Source of the DNA: Allofournierella sp.
GTDB lineage: Bacteria > Bacillota > Clostridia > Oscillospirales > Ruminococcaceae
Assembly (NCBI GenBank): GCA_020025635.1
Contig: JAHHRU010000023.1
Location: 1-10,230 of the forward strand
DNA length: 10,230 bases
Direction of reading: 5' to 3'
The notes under the pieces were generated by a model, which made no database searches, was not told the origin of the DNA, and saw only the letters and a list, made by a program, of their open reading frames with translations. The translations under genes were made by a program, and so were the position numbers. This document shows positions 1 through 5,898 of this stretch, one piece after another (positions within the stretch are counted from its first letter, which is position 1; each line of letters begins with the position of its first letter).

Positions 1-2
1 AG

Positions 3-266
3 CCGAAGGCAAACCGCAGCCCCCAGCCGGCCCAGCCGCAGAAAAGCGCACAGGCGGCCCAGCAGCCAGCGGCCCGTCAGCGGCCCCAAAAGCAGGCTCA
101 GCCGGCGCGCCGTGCCCCGGCGGCAAAGCGTGCTGCGGTAAATGATGATCCGGGCCTGCCGCTCATCAGCCGCCGTCCGCCGGCCCAGAAGTTCGCAAGC
201 TTTGAAGAATTCCTCAAAAGCCGCGGCCTGGGTGATCCGGTGATCGAAGAAAACAGCGAAGAATAA
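3..266 (+). CDS. C-terminal part of an unrecognised Ala/Pro/Gln-rich protein
   Basis: The frame is open from base 3 to a TAA stop at 264-266; the start lies before the window, so only about 87 C-terminal residues are seen. The first 45 or so are low complexity, rich in Ala, Pro, Gln, Arg and Lys, and look like a flexible, basic linker. A more ordinary segment follows: DDPGLPLISRRPP, then KFASFEEFLKSRGLGDP, which could form a short amphipathic helix, and an acidic end, VIEENSEE. I do not recognise the family and make no functional call. The reading frame is supported by the perfect intrinsic terminator that begins four bases after the stop. Confidence 0.75.
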   Translation, partial: PKANRSPQPAQPQKSAQAAQQPAARQRPQKQAQPARRAPAAKRAAVNDDPGLPLISRRPPAQKFASFEEFLKSRGLGDPVIEENSEE

Positions 267-269
267 AAG

Positions 270-309
270 AAACCGTCTCGTTCGGCTCAGACCGAACGAG
301 ACGGTTTTT
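270..309 (+). terminator. Strong intrinsic terminator, probably bidirectional
   Basis: A perfect 16-bp stem (270-285 with 292-307) encloses a 6-base loop, CTCAGA, and ends in five T (305-309). It closes the partial gene upstream. Read on the minus strand, the same hairpin is followed by a T-rich tract (TTTCTTTTA), so it could also stop transcription of the small minus-strand gene at 414-593. Confidence 0.93.
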
Positions 310-338
310 GCATTTTTGCAGGCAGTCAGCAGAGCGAA

Positions 339-372
339 AGGGACACCGGGTCCAAAAGGCCTTGGGGTCCCT
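339..372. terminator. Possible weak terminator hairpin between the partial gene and the small gene
   Basis: AGGGAC at 339-344 pairs with GTCCCT at 367-372, and inner pairing is interrupted by a bulge. On the minus strand only three T follow the stem; on the plus strand GTTTTGTTTT follows. It is imperfect, and its role for the small minus-strand gene is a guess. Nothing else recognisable lies in 310-413. Confidence 0.35.
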
Positions 373-413
373 GTTTTGTTTTCAGCCTGTTTCTTTCTGC
401 CGGCAGTCTCCTT

Positions 414-593
414 TTACAGATCGTCCGCATCCTGCACGGGAACGGCCAAAGGGTCATCGGCATCAACGCCGGTGTAGCTGCCCAAAGGGTCGGTATCCGA
501 TGAGCGGCCGGCCTCGATCACCTGCTGCACCTGCCGGGCGATCTGCTTTTTTCTGGCGGTAACAGCGGGGGATTCAAAAAAATCTCGGCTCAA
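414..593 (-). CDS. Small conserved-type hypothetical protein, 59 aa, TTG start
   Basis: I set the start at TTG (591-593). A strong AAAGGAGG site (603-610) lies nine bases upstream of it in gene direction. The upstream in-frame ATG would place this site inside the coding region. The product is hydrophilic, with no signal peptide or membrane segment: a basic helix-like first half (RKKQIARQVQQVIEAG) and an acidic tail. The tail carries DPLGSYTG, then VPVQDADDL at the extreme C terminus. From memory, small Clostridia proteins of unknown function share this tail pattern; I cannot name a family with certainty. The gene faces away from the LCP-like gene and points toward the terminators at 270-372. 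Function unknown; probably cytoplasmic. Confidence 0.72.
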   Translation of the reverse strand: MSRDFFESPAVTARKKQIARQVQQVIEAGRSSDTDPLGSYTGVDADDPLAVPVQDADDL

Positions 594-602
594 AGGGTGA
601 AG

Positions 603-610
603 CCTCCTTT
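603..610 (-). promoter_or_regulatory. Shine-Dalgarno site that fixes the TTG start of the small gene
   Basis: On the minus strand this reads AAAGGAGG, nine bases before TTG at 591-593. It decides between the TTG start and the longer in-frame ATG starts upstream. Confidence 0.75.
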
Positions 611-690
611 CCTTTTTTGTATATACCATGCGCCGAAGGACCATGCTATATGCGCGCCAATTTGAAAAAAGGAAGGAAGGGATCCCTTTT

Positions 691-1623
691 ATGTCCAATG
701 CGCCCAAACGGCCGGGCAATCCGGCACTTTTCTGGGTTTCGATGCTGCTGACCCTGGCGGTCCTCCTGCCGCTTTTGGGCAGCTTTGTGCTTTATTCCGG
801 CTGGAGAGAAGAAAACCGGGTGCTGGCCGCCGAAAAAAAGCAGAGCGGCGTTCCCATCGACCGCCCCGGCCCCGAGACCGATCTGACCATGCTGGTGACG
901 GTGGCCCGGGAGCGGCCGGGCTTCCTGCTGCTGCGGCTGGGCGCCCCGGAAGCAGTGCTTCAGATCTGTGCGCTGCCGGGTGAAAGCGTGATGCGCTCGC
1001 CCTCCGGCCCGGTGGAACTGCAGGAAAGCTACCGCTCGGCAGGCCCCGGCCGGGCGGCAGAGCTGGTGAGCGAAACGCTGGATGTTGCCATTGACCGGTA
1101 TCTGGCCATCACCCCGGAGAGCCTTCAGCGAGTATGGGGCCAGCTGGAACCGCCGAGGGTGAACTTGTCCAGCATTCTGAGCAGCCAGGAGCTGGGCAGC
1201 CTTGGCATCAAGGATGACCCGGTGATCTCGCTGCGGCCCCAGGATGCCGGCGAACTGCTGGAGCGGCTAGACCCCGGCCCTGCCCGCCGTGCCCGGCTGG
1301 AAGGCGCTGTGTGGGAGGCGGCCCTGCGCCAGCAGCTGGACAAGCTTTCCGAAACGCTGCCCGCCGGCCTTCGGGCCGAAAGCGGCTCTCTTTTGGGAAA
1401 TGTGACTGCGGCGGATATGTTCACCCTGGAAAAGAGCCTGGAATGGCTGGCAAAGCAGGAGACCCGGGTGGAGGCAGAGCCGGTTCCCGGCCATTATGAC
1501 CGGCGCACCGGCCGGTATGAATTCGAACCGGAAAGCCTTGCCTTTATTCGGGAGCGGTTTGCAAAGCCTTTGGAACGCAGTCGTCCGCAGCCGCCTCAGA
1601 GCACCACGCCTGATGAAGAGTGA
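691..1623 (+). CDS. Membrane-anchored, degenerate LCP (LytR-CpsA-Psr)-like protein
   Basis: The ATG at 691 is preferred over the in-frame ATG at 628 because GGAAGG (675-680) lies just upstream and the hydrophobic anchor then sits near the N terminus. The product is 310 aa: a short basic cytoplasmic tail, one membrane helix at about 13-36, and an extracytoplasmic part. Residues about 65-230 have the order of an LCP domain: a strand ending QICALPGES (canonical SIPRDT), the segment ESYRSAGPG (canonical AYxxGG), then VAIDRYLAIT (canonical IDxYxxV), and a late Arg-rich helix, RRARLEGAVWEA. LCP enzymes move glycopolymers from undecaprenyl-phosphate to peptidoglycan. Here the Arg and Asp of the PRD motif are Gly97 and Glu98, so catalysis is doubtful. 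The tail is Pro/Glu-rich. The LCP assignment is from motif reading and could be wrong. The 3' end overlaps the convergent regulator gene. Confidence 0.6.
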   Translation: MSNAPKRPGNPALFWVSMLLTLAVLLPLLGSFVLYSGWREENRVLAAEKKQSGVPIDRPGPETDLTMLVTVARERPGFLLLRLGAPEAVLQICALPGESVMRSPSGPVELQESYRSAGPGRAAELVSETLDVAIDRYLAITPESLQRVWGQLEPPRVNLSSILSSQELGSLGIKDDPVISLRPQDAGELLERLDPGPARRARLEGAVWEAALRQQLDKLSETLPAGLRAESGSLLGNVTAADMFTLEKSLEWLAKQETRVEAEPVPGHYDRRTGRYEFEPESLAFIRERFAKPLERSRPQPPQSTTPDEE

Positions 1624-2998
1624 GCGCCAGCGGCTCGATCTGCTGGTTTGAAAGGCCGCCGTAGCCAATGACCACGGTGCTGTCCGGGATGGCGGCAGCC
1701 CCCATGGCATATTCCGAAAGGCCCGAAAGGCGCACCCCGGCTGCCCGGGCCAGCCGGACCATGGCTTCTTCACCGGGGCCGTCTTTCAGCCGAAGCAAAA
1801 GATGCAGGCCGGTGTGCTGGCCAAAAAAGGTGAGCCTGCCGGGGCCGAAGGCCCGGTCCAGCGCAGCGGTGAGCTGCTGCATCCGGGCCTGATAGCGGCT
1901 GCGGGAGCGGGCCAGATGGCGCAGATAATGGCCGTCCTGCAAAAAGACCCGCAGGGTCTGCTGCTCGAACCGGCTCACGGTGGAGGAATAGCTGCCGAAG
2001 GTGGCCTTGAAAACACGCATCAGCCAGTGGGGCAGAACCATGTACGCAATGCGGATGCTGGGCGCAAGGCTGCGGGAAAAGGTGGCAAGATAGATGACCC
2101 GCCCGTTTTGCCCGGCCATGCCCTGAAGGCTGGGCAGGGGCTTCATGCGGAAGCGGAATTCCGAGTCGTAATCATCCTCAATGATGACCCGGCCCGGCTT
2201 TTCCACGGCCCAGCGCAGAAGCTCGGCCCGGCGGCCCACCGGCATCACCGCACCGGTGGGGAATTGGTGGCTGGGCGTTACATAAACGATCGAAGCGCCG
2301 CTGGCCGAAAGCTGCTGCGGGATCAGGCCCTGCTCATCCACCGGCACCGGCACACAGCGGATGCCGCTGTTTTGCAGAATGATGCGGGGCCGGGCGTAGC
2401 CGGGGTCTTCCAAAGCAGCCTCGGCACCGCCCAGAAGCCGGCCCAGAAGCCCCAGAAGGTACTCCACGCCGGCCCCCACCACCAGCTGGTCGGGGGTGCA
2501 GTCCACCCCGCGATAGGTGAGCAGATAATCCGCAATGGTCGCCCGAAGCTCCGGGTCGCCCTGCGGGTGGCCGCGGGCCAGAAGATCGGGTTGGTTGTAA
2601 AGCAGGTCCCGCTGGATGCGCCCCCAGCTGTGAAAAGGAAAAAAGCCGGTGTCCACCGCGCCGGTGGAAAGATCGAACCGAAAGGAAACAGGCGGCGGGA
2701 CTTTTTCTGCCTGGCTGCGGGCAGGCGGGGCCTTGCGCAGCGGCTGGTCATACTGCATGGCGTAAAAGCCGGAGCGGGGCTGGGCCTTGAGCCAGCCTTC
2801 GGCTGCCAGCTGCTGATAGGCAGCGTCCACCGTGTTGACGCTCACGCCAAGCGAAGCGGCAAGGCTGCGCTTGCCGGGCATCTTTTCGCCGGGAGCGATG
2901 CGGCCTGCCGCGATCTGCCCGCTGATGGCCTGATACAGCTGCTCGTAAAGCGGCGGCGCGCTCGGCCCATCGGCCCGGATGAATGAAAGCTTGGTCAT
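1544..2998 (-). CDS. MocR/GabR-family transcriptional regulator (GntR wHTH + aminotransferase-like domain)
   Basis: The product is 484 aa, normal for MocR. I chose ATG at 2998 over one seven codons upstream because GGAGG (3005-3009) sits six bases before it. Residues about 10-81 form a GntR winged helix (PLYEQLYQAI, ASLGVSVNTVDAAY, EGWLKAQPRSGFYA). Residues about 105-465 form a fold-type-I aminotransferase-like domain with GGAEAALEDPGYA, VTPSHQFPTGAVMP, and IIEDDYDSEFRF at 272-283, which holds the Asp expected to contact the PLP ring nitrogen. In GabR and PdxR, a lysine in TFSKSL forms the Schiff base with PLP. Here the segment reads ATFSRSLAPSIRIAY with Arg309 (codon CGC, 2072-2074). The gene is divergent from an ECF S component, which it probably controls through the shared upstream region. 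The last 19 or so residues extend past the usual family end and lie in the overlap with the convergent gene. Confidence 0.93.
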   Translation of the reverse strand: MTKLSFIRADGPSAPPLYEQLYQAISGQIAAGRIAPGEKMPGKRSLAASLGVSVNTVDAAYQQLAAEGWLKAQPRSGFYAMQYDQPLRKAPPARSQAEKVPPPVSFRFDLSTGAVDTGFFPFHSWGRIQRDLLYNQPDLLARGHPQGDPELRATIADYLLTYRGVDCTPDQLVVGAGVEYLLGLLGRLLGGAEAALEDPGYARPRIILQNSGIRCVPVPVDEQGLIPQQLSASGASIVYVTPSHQFPTGAVMPVGRRAELLRWAVEKPGRVIIEDDYDSEFRFRMKPLPSLQGMAGQNGRVIYLATFSRSLAPSIRIAYMVLPHWLMRVFKATFGSYSSTVSRFEQQTLRVFLQDGHYLRHLARSRSRYQARMQQLTAALDRAFGPGRLTFFGQHTGLHLLLRLKDGPGEEAMVRLARAAGVRLSGLSEYAMGAAAIPDSTVVIGYGGLSNQQIEPLALTLHQAWCSEAAADDCVPKALQTAPE

Positions 2999-3026
2999 AA
3001 ACAGCCTCCTTTTGCCCAAAACAAAA

Positions 3027-3072
3027 CTGACCCCATAAAAAAGAACGGTTCTGGATATTTAAACGGGGTCAG
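3027..3072. promoter_or_regulatory. Inverted repeat in the divergent regulator/transporter region, candidate MocR operator
   Basis: CTGACCCC (3027-3034) and GGGGTCAG (3065-3072) are perfect 8-bp inverted arms separated by 30 bases. Between them lies a smaller palindrome, AGAAC-G-GTTCT (3042-3052). The right arm lies inside the spacer of the transporter promoter. The left arm lies just after a weak possible -10 (TTTTAT) of the regulator gene. Paired, distant half-sites suit a dimeric MocR regulator, but the link to this protein is inference. Confidence 0.55.
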
Positions 3073-3085
3073 AAACCCTTATAAT
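3058..3085 (+). promoter_or_regulatory. Promoter of the ECF S-component gene
   Basis: A perfect -10, TATAAT (3080-3085), is preceded by TTTAAA (3058-3063) with a 16-base spacer. The -35 is palindromic and may also serve the divergent regulator gene, with TTTTAT 17 bases away on the minus strand. The candidate operator arm at 3065-3072 falls inside the spacer. Confidence 0.65.
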
Positions 3086-3143
3086 GAGAAGCATAACGAG
3101 GTGCATAAGAAAAGTCAAGCCCTCGCCTGAGGAGGAGAAAGCA

Positions 3144-3719
3144 ATGAACAGCACAAGCAGCAAGAAGATCCAGCGCATGGCCATCATCGGCATGCTGGCC
3201 GCACTGGTATTCGTATTTACCTTTATCGGCATCGATATCCCCAGCCCTCTGGGCAAAACCAAGCTCCATTTCGGCAATGTGATGTGCCTTTTGGCCGGCA
3301 TCCTGTTCGGCGGCCTGCCGGGCGGCCTTGCAGCCGGCATCGGTTCCGCCCTGTTTGACCTGATGGATCCGCTTTGGGCCCCGGAATTCTGGATCACCTT
3401 CATCAACAAATTCGTGATGGGCTTTGTGGCCGGCATCCTGATGAAAAAGCTGCCCATTGCCAACCTGAACGTGCGGCAGGCCGTTGCGGCGCTGTGCGGC
3501 TCGCTTTCGTACAGCCTGCTGTATGTGATCAAAAACGTGCTGAAAGGGGTCCTGGTCAAGGGCTTTGCCTGGGGTGTTGCCATTGGCGAAACCGTTACCG
3601 TGAAGCTGCCGGTCACCCTGGTGAACGGCCTGATCGCAGTGGTCTGCTCGGTGATTTTGGCGGCGGCGCTGCGCCCGGCACTGAAAAAGGCGGGGCTTTT
3701 CCGGGAAAATCTGACATGA
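3144..3719 (+). CDS. ECF transporter S component (substrate-binding membrane subunit)
   Basis: I chose ATG at 3144 because GGAGGAG (3131-3137) lies seven bases before it; a longer frame opens at 3084 but would begin inside the promoter. The product is 191 aa, typical of S components, with about five to six hydrophobic segments (roughly 10-30, 42-72, 80-100, 108-130, 150-182). Conserved-looking stretches are KLHFGNVMCLLAGILFGG, LAAGIGSALFDLMD and FINKFVMGFVAG, resembling the COG4720/PF07155 group of S components. Such proteins bind a vitamin or related small molecule and work with a shared EcfT/EcfA energising module; that module is not in this window, so this would be a solitary group II S component. 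The divergent MocR regulator suggests a vitamin B6 or amine-type substrate, but the sequence does not prove specificity. A terminator follows directly. Confidence 0.85.
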   Translation: MNSTSSKKIQRMAIIGMLAALVFVFTFIGIDIPSPLGKTKLHFGNVMCLLAGILFGGLPGGLAAGIGSALFDLMDPLWAPEFWITFINKFVMGFVAGILMKKLPIANLNVRQAVAALCGSLSYSLLYVIKNVLKGVLVKGFAWGVAIGETVTVKLPVTLVNGLIAVVCSVILAAALRPALKKAGLFRENLT

Positions 3720-3730
3720 GCTTTTGAATG

Positions 3731-3771
3731 AAAGGCCGGGTATCTGGTAAAACAGATGCCCGGCCTTTTTT
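3731..3771 (+). terminator. Intrinsic terminator of the S-component gene
   Basis: A 16-bp stem (3731-3746 with 3753-3768, one T-G wobble) surrounds loop GTAAAA and ends in six T (3766-3771). It starts 11 bases after the stop codon. Confidence 0.92.
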
Positions 3772-3822
3772 GGATGAAAAGGCGGAAAACTGTGAAAAAA
3801 GAGGGGAAAAACACGCGAAGGT

Positions 3823-3851
3823 TTGCACTGGAATAAAAAAAGGTGTAAAAT
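3823..3851 (+). promoter_or_regulatory. Promoter of the SGNH surface-protein gene
   Basis: TTGCAC (3823-3828), a 17-base spacer and TAAAAT (3846-3851) form a good sigma-70/SigA-type promoter. The leader to the GTG start would be about 105 bases. Confidence 0.65.
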
Positions 3852-3901
3852 ATTTTGAGCGTGTGCAAATCTGCGCACTTTTATAAAAGAGTTCATTCAA
3901 A

Positions 3902-3922
3902 TGTAATTCCAGGAAAATTACA
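3902..3922 (+). repeat. Short inverted repeat in the leader of the SGNH gene
   Basis: TGTAATT (3902-3908) and AATTACA (3916-3922) are perfect 7-bp arms around a 7-base spacer. A second small hairpin, GTGTGC with GCGCAC, lies near 3861-3878. There is no T-run, so neither is a terminator; either could be a protein site or an mRNA leader structure. I match neither to a known riboswitch. Confidence 0.4.
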
Positions 3923-3965
3923 GATCCCGGACCTGGCGGGAAATAAAACAGAAGGGTGAAGATTC

Positions 3966-5825
3966 GTGTCAAAGAAACAAAATTTTGCGCAGAACTGGCA
4001 AACGATGCTCAGGGAATTTTCGAAAAGCAAAAGCTTCCTTCCCACAGTGATCGGCCTTGCAGCCGTTCTGATTTTGGTGATCGCACTGGTGGTGGGCGCC
4101 GTAACAGGCGGCCATGACGTGCCCGCCGCAGCAGACGATGAGAGCAAAGAATGGTCTGAACCGGCAGAGGATGGCAGCTATGATGCCAGCGGCAACAAGG
4201 TGGATGAAACCGCACTGAAGTTTACCGTTTTGCCGGAAACAGAGGATGCCGGCCAGGAATATCTGGACGAGACCCTCTTTTTGGGCGATTCGAACACACA
4301 GCGCTATATGTATTATGGCCCCGACAGCGATTCAAAGCAGCACTACACAACGACAGACAACAACATCGGTGTGGTGAGCATGGGCGTTTCGGCCATCACC
4401 AGCCTGAAATGGGAGCAGTTTGTGGGCAAAACCGTTACGATGCCGCAAGCGGTGCAGATCATGCAGCCCCGCCGCATCATCATTGGCTTCGGCACCAACA
4501 ATCTGACCATGAAAACCGAAACCTTCATTGAAAATTACAAAAAGGGCCTCAAGGCCATCCATGAGGCGTACCCCTATGCGGACATCATTGTGAACGCCAT
4601 CCCCCCGCTGGACAAACAGCGGGAAAACACCCGCCTTACCATGACCGATGTGGACCGGCTGAACTCTGCCATTGCCAAAATGTGCGAGGAGGAAGGCTAC
4701 AAGTATCTGGATTCCAGCAAGGCGCTGGAAGACCCGGAAACCGGCTGGGCAAAGAAGGATTACACCATCGGTGACGGCGTGCACCTGAGCCGCAACGGTG
4801 TGAAAGCTTTCTTCGATTATGTGCGCACCCATGCCCACATCACCGAGGATACCCGCCCCATGCCTCTGAAAAAGATCCCCAAGATCAAGGGCGTTACCCC
4901 GGGCCTGATCTCGCAGGACCCCATTGCCGTGCGCGGCGCAAGGGTCCCGGTGGAGATCATTGCCGGCGAAGGCGGCCGCATTGAAGGCAAGACCAAGCAG
5001 GCCGTTAAAAAAGGCCAGCAGACCGAGATCGTGCGGGCAGTTGCAAACGAGGGCTGGACCTTCAAGGGCTGGACCGCTTCCATCGGCTCTGTGGAGCAGA
5101 AGGAGAGCATCCGCTTCACCGTTCCCGGAAACGCGGATGCCAACGGCGTGGTGCTGACCGCGCAGTTTACCCGTGTGGAACCGGAAGAAACGGAAGAGCC
5201 GGAGCCGACCCCGGAACCCACCAAGGAGCCTGCAAAGAAGATCTCGGTGAGCTTCTCTGCCGGTGAGGGCGGCACTGTGAAGGGCACTGTAAGCCAGCCC
5301 CTGGCTGCGGGCGAGACTGCTTCCCCGGTTGAAGCGGTGGCAGATCCGGGCTGGGTGTTCGAGCATTGGGTCGTTTCTGCGGGCAACGGCTCAAAGGATG
5401 CAAGGCTCAGCTACACCGTCCCTGCCGACTGGACCGGCGGTGATATCCAGCTGACTGCCAAGTTCCGCAAGGCGGAAACCACAACTCCGACCCCGCCGGC
5501 CGATACTCCGGCACCCCCGCCGGCCAATACCCCCGCACCCCCGGCGGACACCCCGGCACCTCCGGCGGATACCCCGGTGCCGGCCTGCAGCATCTGCGGC
5601 CAGCAGGGCCACACGGCAGACGGCTGCCCCAATAAGTGCCCCGAATGCGGCGGCAACAAGCTGGACGGCCACACACACCAGCCTGCCCCTGCAGAGCCGC
5701 AGCCTCCCGTAGAGCCGCAGCCTCCCGCAGAACCGCAGGCACCCGCAGAGCCGCAGACACCCGCTGAGCCGGCCCCGGCCCCCGAGGCCAATGCCCCGGC
5801 AGCAGGGGGCGAGGCGGCTGCCTGA
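3966..5825 (+). CDS. Membrane-anchored SGNH-hydrolase-like surface protein with InlB-type repeats and a Cys/His (zinc-knuckle-like) segment
   Basis: GTG start at 3966 after AAGGGTGAAG; 619 aa. A short basic cytoplasmic tail is followed by one membrane helix (about 24-46), so the rest should be outside. Residues about 100-290 match an SGNH/GDSL hydrolase: FLGDSN with nucleophile Ser109, GFGTNN (174-179) as the oxyanion block, and DGVHLSRNG with Asp270 and His273. Such domains remove acyl groups from cell-wall sugars or other esters; the substrate here is unknown. Two divergent InlB/Flg_new-type repeats follow (about 327-401 and 426-500), each with AGEGG near its start and GW or GWV(F) in the middle. 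Then come Pro-rich PADTPAP repeats, a Cys/His cluster at 541-571, and PAEPQ repeats to the C terminus. There is no LPxTG signal. It has its own promoter and terminator. Confidence 0.85.
   Translation: MSKKQNFAQNWQTMLREFSKSKSFLPTVIGLAAVLILVIALVVGAVTGGHDVPAAADDESKEWSEPAEDGSYDASGNKVDETALKFTVLPETEDAGQEYLDETLFLGDSNTQRYMYYGPDSDSKQHYTTTDNNIGVVSMGVSAITSLKWEQFVGKTVTMPQAVQIMQPRRIIIGFGTNNLTMKTETFIENYKKGLKAIHEAYPYADIIVNAIPPLDKQRENTRLTMTDVDRLNSAIAKMCEEEGYKYLDSSKALEDPETGWAKKDYTIGDGVHLSRNGVKAFFDYVRTHAHITEDTRPMPLKKIPKIKGVTPGLISQDPIAVRGARVPVEIIAGEGGRIEGKTKQAVKKGQQTEIVRAVANEGWTFKGWTASIGSVEQKESIRFTVPGNADANGVVLTAQFTRVEPEETEEPEPTPEPTKEPAKKISVSFSAGEGGTVKGTVSQPLAAGETASPVEAVADPGWVFEHWVVSAGNGSKDARLSYTVPADWTGGDIQLTAKFRKAETTTPTPPADTPAPPPANTPAPPADTPAPPADTPVPACSICGQQGHTADGCPNKCPECGGNKLDGHTHQPAPAEPQPPVEPQPPAEPQAPAEPQTPAEPAPAPEANAPAAGGEAAA
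5496..5582 (+). repeat. In-frame tandem repeat encoding PADTPAP
   Basis: Four copies of a 21-24-base unit encode P-A-(D/N)-T-P-(A/V)-P: 5496-5519, 5520-5540, 5541-5561 and 5562-5582. They form a stiff proline-rich spacer before the Cys/His cluster. Copy number is likely to vary between strains. Confidence 0.85.
5685..5774 (+). repeat. In-frame 18-base tandem repeat encoding xPxEPQ
   Basis: Five near-identical 18-base units (5685-5702, 5703-5720, 5721-5738, 5739-5756, 5757-5774) encode APAEPQ-like blocks at the C terminus of the surface protein. The last unit ends in Ala in place of Gln. Confidence 0.85.
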
Positions 5826-5847
5826 ACCTGAAATTTAAAATGCGTTT

Positions 5848-5881
5848 GCCGGAGAGGGCACTGTGTCCTCTCCGGCTTTTT
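5848..5881 (+). terminator. Intrinsic terminator or attenuator between the SGNH gene and the ABC exporter gene
   Basis: GCCGGAGAGG (5848-5857) pairs perfectly with CCTCTCCGGC (5867-5876) around a 9-base loop and is followed by five T (5877-5881). It closes the SGNH gene, but it ends only 17 bases before the ABC start codon. Confidence 0.85.
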
Positions 5882-5898
5882 GAACGAAGGAGGAAGTT

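Noticed and set aside
308..562. Plus-strand 84-codon frame over the small minus-strand gene
   Set aside because: No ribosome site, unstructured Arg/Pro/His-rich product, and it begins inside the terminator T-run; the minus-strand gene has a strong site and an orderly C terminus.
1802..2986. Long plus-strand open frame (394 codons) opposite the MocR gene
   Set aside because: It mirrors the regulator's codons, is rich in Ala/Gly/His/Gln with no recognisable motif, and lacks a ribosome site; the minus-strand protein has clear domains.
3059..3896. Two overlapping minus-strand open frames (269 and 275 codons) opposite the ECF gene
   Set aside because: Both are antisense to a convincing membrane protein, cross its terminator, and have no coherent domain.
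5496..5774. Repeats as a CRISPR-like or mobile array
   Set aside because: The units are in frame, directly adjacent and encode proline-rich spacers; there are no unique spacers between them.
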